DNA of 42,215 nt from NCBI GenBank assembly GCA_017625405.1, contig JAGALB010000049.1:1-42215 (forward strand), in the 5' to 3' direction. Under the pieces are notes generated by a model. The model was not told where the DNA came from and made no database searches. It saw nothing but the letters and a program-made list of their open reading frames with translations. This stretch comes from Ruminiclostridium sp. (GTDB lineage: Bacteria; Bacillota; Clostridia; Oscillospirales; Ruminococcaceae). Position 1 is the stretch's first letter. Every line of letters starts with the position of its first letter. The position numbers were made by a program, and so were the translations under genes. Positions 42,090 to 42,215 of the stretch are shown here, piece by piece.

Positions 42090-42215
42090 TCAGAAGCCTC
42101 CGTAGTGCATTAAAGTTTCCGCTGCAATTTCTGAACCAACACTCATAGCCTTTTCAATATCTTTTTCAAGAATATACGAGCAGACAAACCCTGCATGATA
42201 ACTGTCACCACACCC
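42090..42215 (-). CDS. PfkB-family sugar kinase, C-terminal part (runs off the window)
   Basis: Open from the window edge to TGA (42092-42090). The 41 visible residues begin with GCGDSYHAGF, the G(A/C)GD catalytic motif of the PfkB family, and continue ILEKDIEKAMSVGSEIAAETL, the usual C-terminal helices. It is probably a fructoselysine-6-kinase-like or other ribokinase-fold enzyme; the substrate cannot be assigned from this part. It points toward the mobile-element remnant. Confidence 0.82.
   Translation of the reverse strand, partial: GCGDSYHAGFVCSYILEKDIEKAMSVGSEIAAETLMHYGGF

Noticed and set aside
1-42215. tRNA, rRNA or CRISPR loci
   Set aside because: None was recognised on either strand when reading the intergenic regions.

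Overview
The window looks like the chromosome of a low-to-moderate GC, anaerobic, plant-fibre-degrading Firmicute, most likely a Ruminococcus or close relative in the Oscillospiraceae. The reasons are the housekeeping order gdpP-rplI-dnaB-tilS-hpt-ftsH, AAAGGA(GG) ribosome binding sites, TTGACA-17-TATAAT promoters, several lipoproteins with Thr-rich linkers, GH5 and GH16 beta-glucanases, and a rubrerythrin/PerR pair. The genus is inferred from gene content and style; no marker gene was compared.

Layout. 1-2.5 kb: the c-di-AMP synthesis pair cdaA-cdaR (minus). 2.5-3.9 kb: a cysteine-desulfurase-like enzyme with a DUF3343 sulfur-carrier-like protein (minus). 4.0-6.25 kb: a sugar-nucleotidyltransferase fused to a phosphohexomutase-like domain whose catalytic loops are gone. 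6.3-15.9 kb (plus): RNase J, the c-di-AMP phosphodiesterase GdpP, L9, DnaB, TilS, Hpt and FtsH. Both the making and the breakdown of c-di-AMP are therefore encoded here. 16-26.6 kb: an exported, carbohydrate-centred region with an orphan sugar-binding lipoprotein, a sortase-type surface protein, a cytoplasmic GH5 divergent from a licheninase (GH16) and an AraC regulator, a PstS-like/DUF3298 lipoprotein, and a multi-spanning M28 peptidase. 26.9-33 kb: a chemoreceptor, rubrerythrin-PerR, a choloylglycine-hydrolase-family enzyme and a secreted GH5 lipoprotein. 33.1-42.2 kb: an accessory stretch with an acetyltransferase, a sugar kinase, PAP2/XRE and DUF234-ATPase genes, a LytTR-DUF3021-CPBP operon, and the remnant of a mobile element (repressor switch, small DNA-binding protein, RepA-like helicase, iteron-like repeats). 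It ends in the 3' part of a second PfkB kinase.

The most striking signal lies between genes. Three copies of a foldback element of about 236-239 bp (left end to 205; 26629-26864; 30850-31088) are bounded by imperfect terminal inverted repeats and a duplicated TA, as expected of MITEs mobilised by IS630/Tc1-mariner-type transposases. Removing the element and one TA from copies 2 and 3 restores perfect hairpins: a 14-bp-stem bidirectional terminator and a 17-bp-stem hairpin, each between convergent genes. The element therefore appears to insert into the hairpins of intrinsic terminators. Because it is itself almost a full-length palindrome, the split terminator arms stay together at the base of a longer hairpin. 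Copies 1 and 2 differ at 5 of 205 positions, without gaps, and lie in opposite orientation.

Other regulatory structure can be read directly. A lambda-like divergent switch has three operators spaced exactly 21 bp. A LytTR promoter has two direct repeats 21 bp apart. Two secreted-protein genes share the same promoter and 25-nt leader. The RNase J mRNA has a long structured leader. Repeats at the transcription start of the DUF234 ATPase look like an operator.
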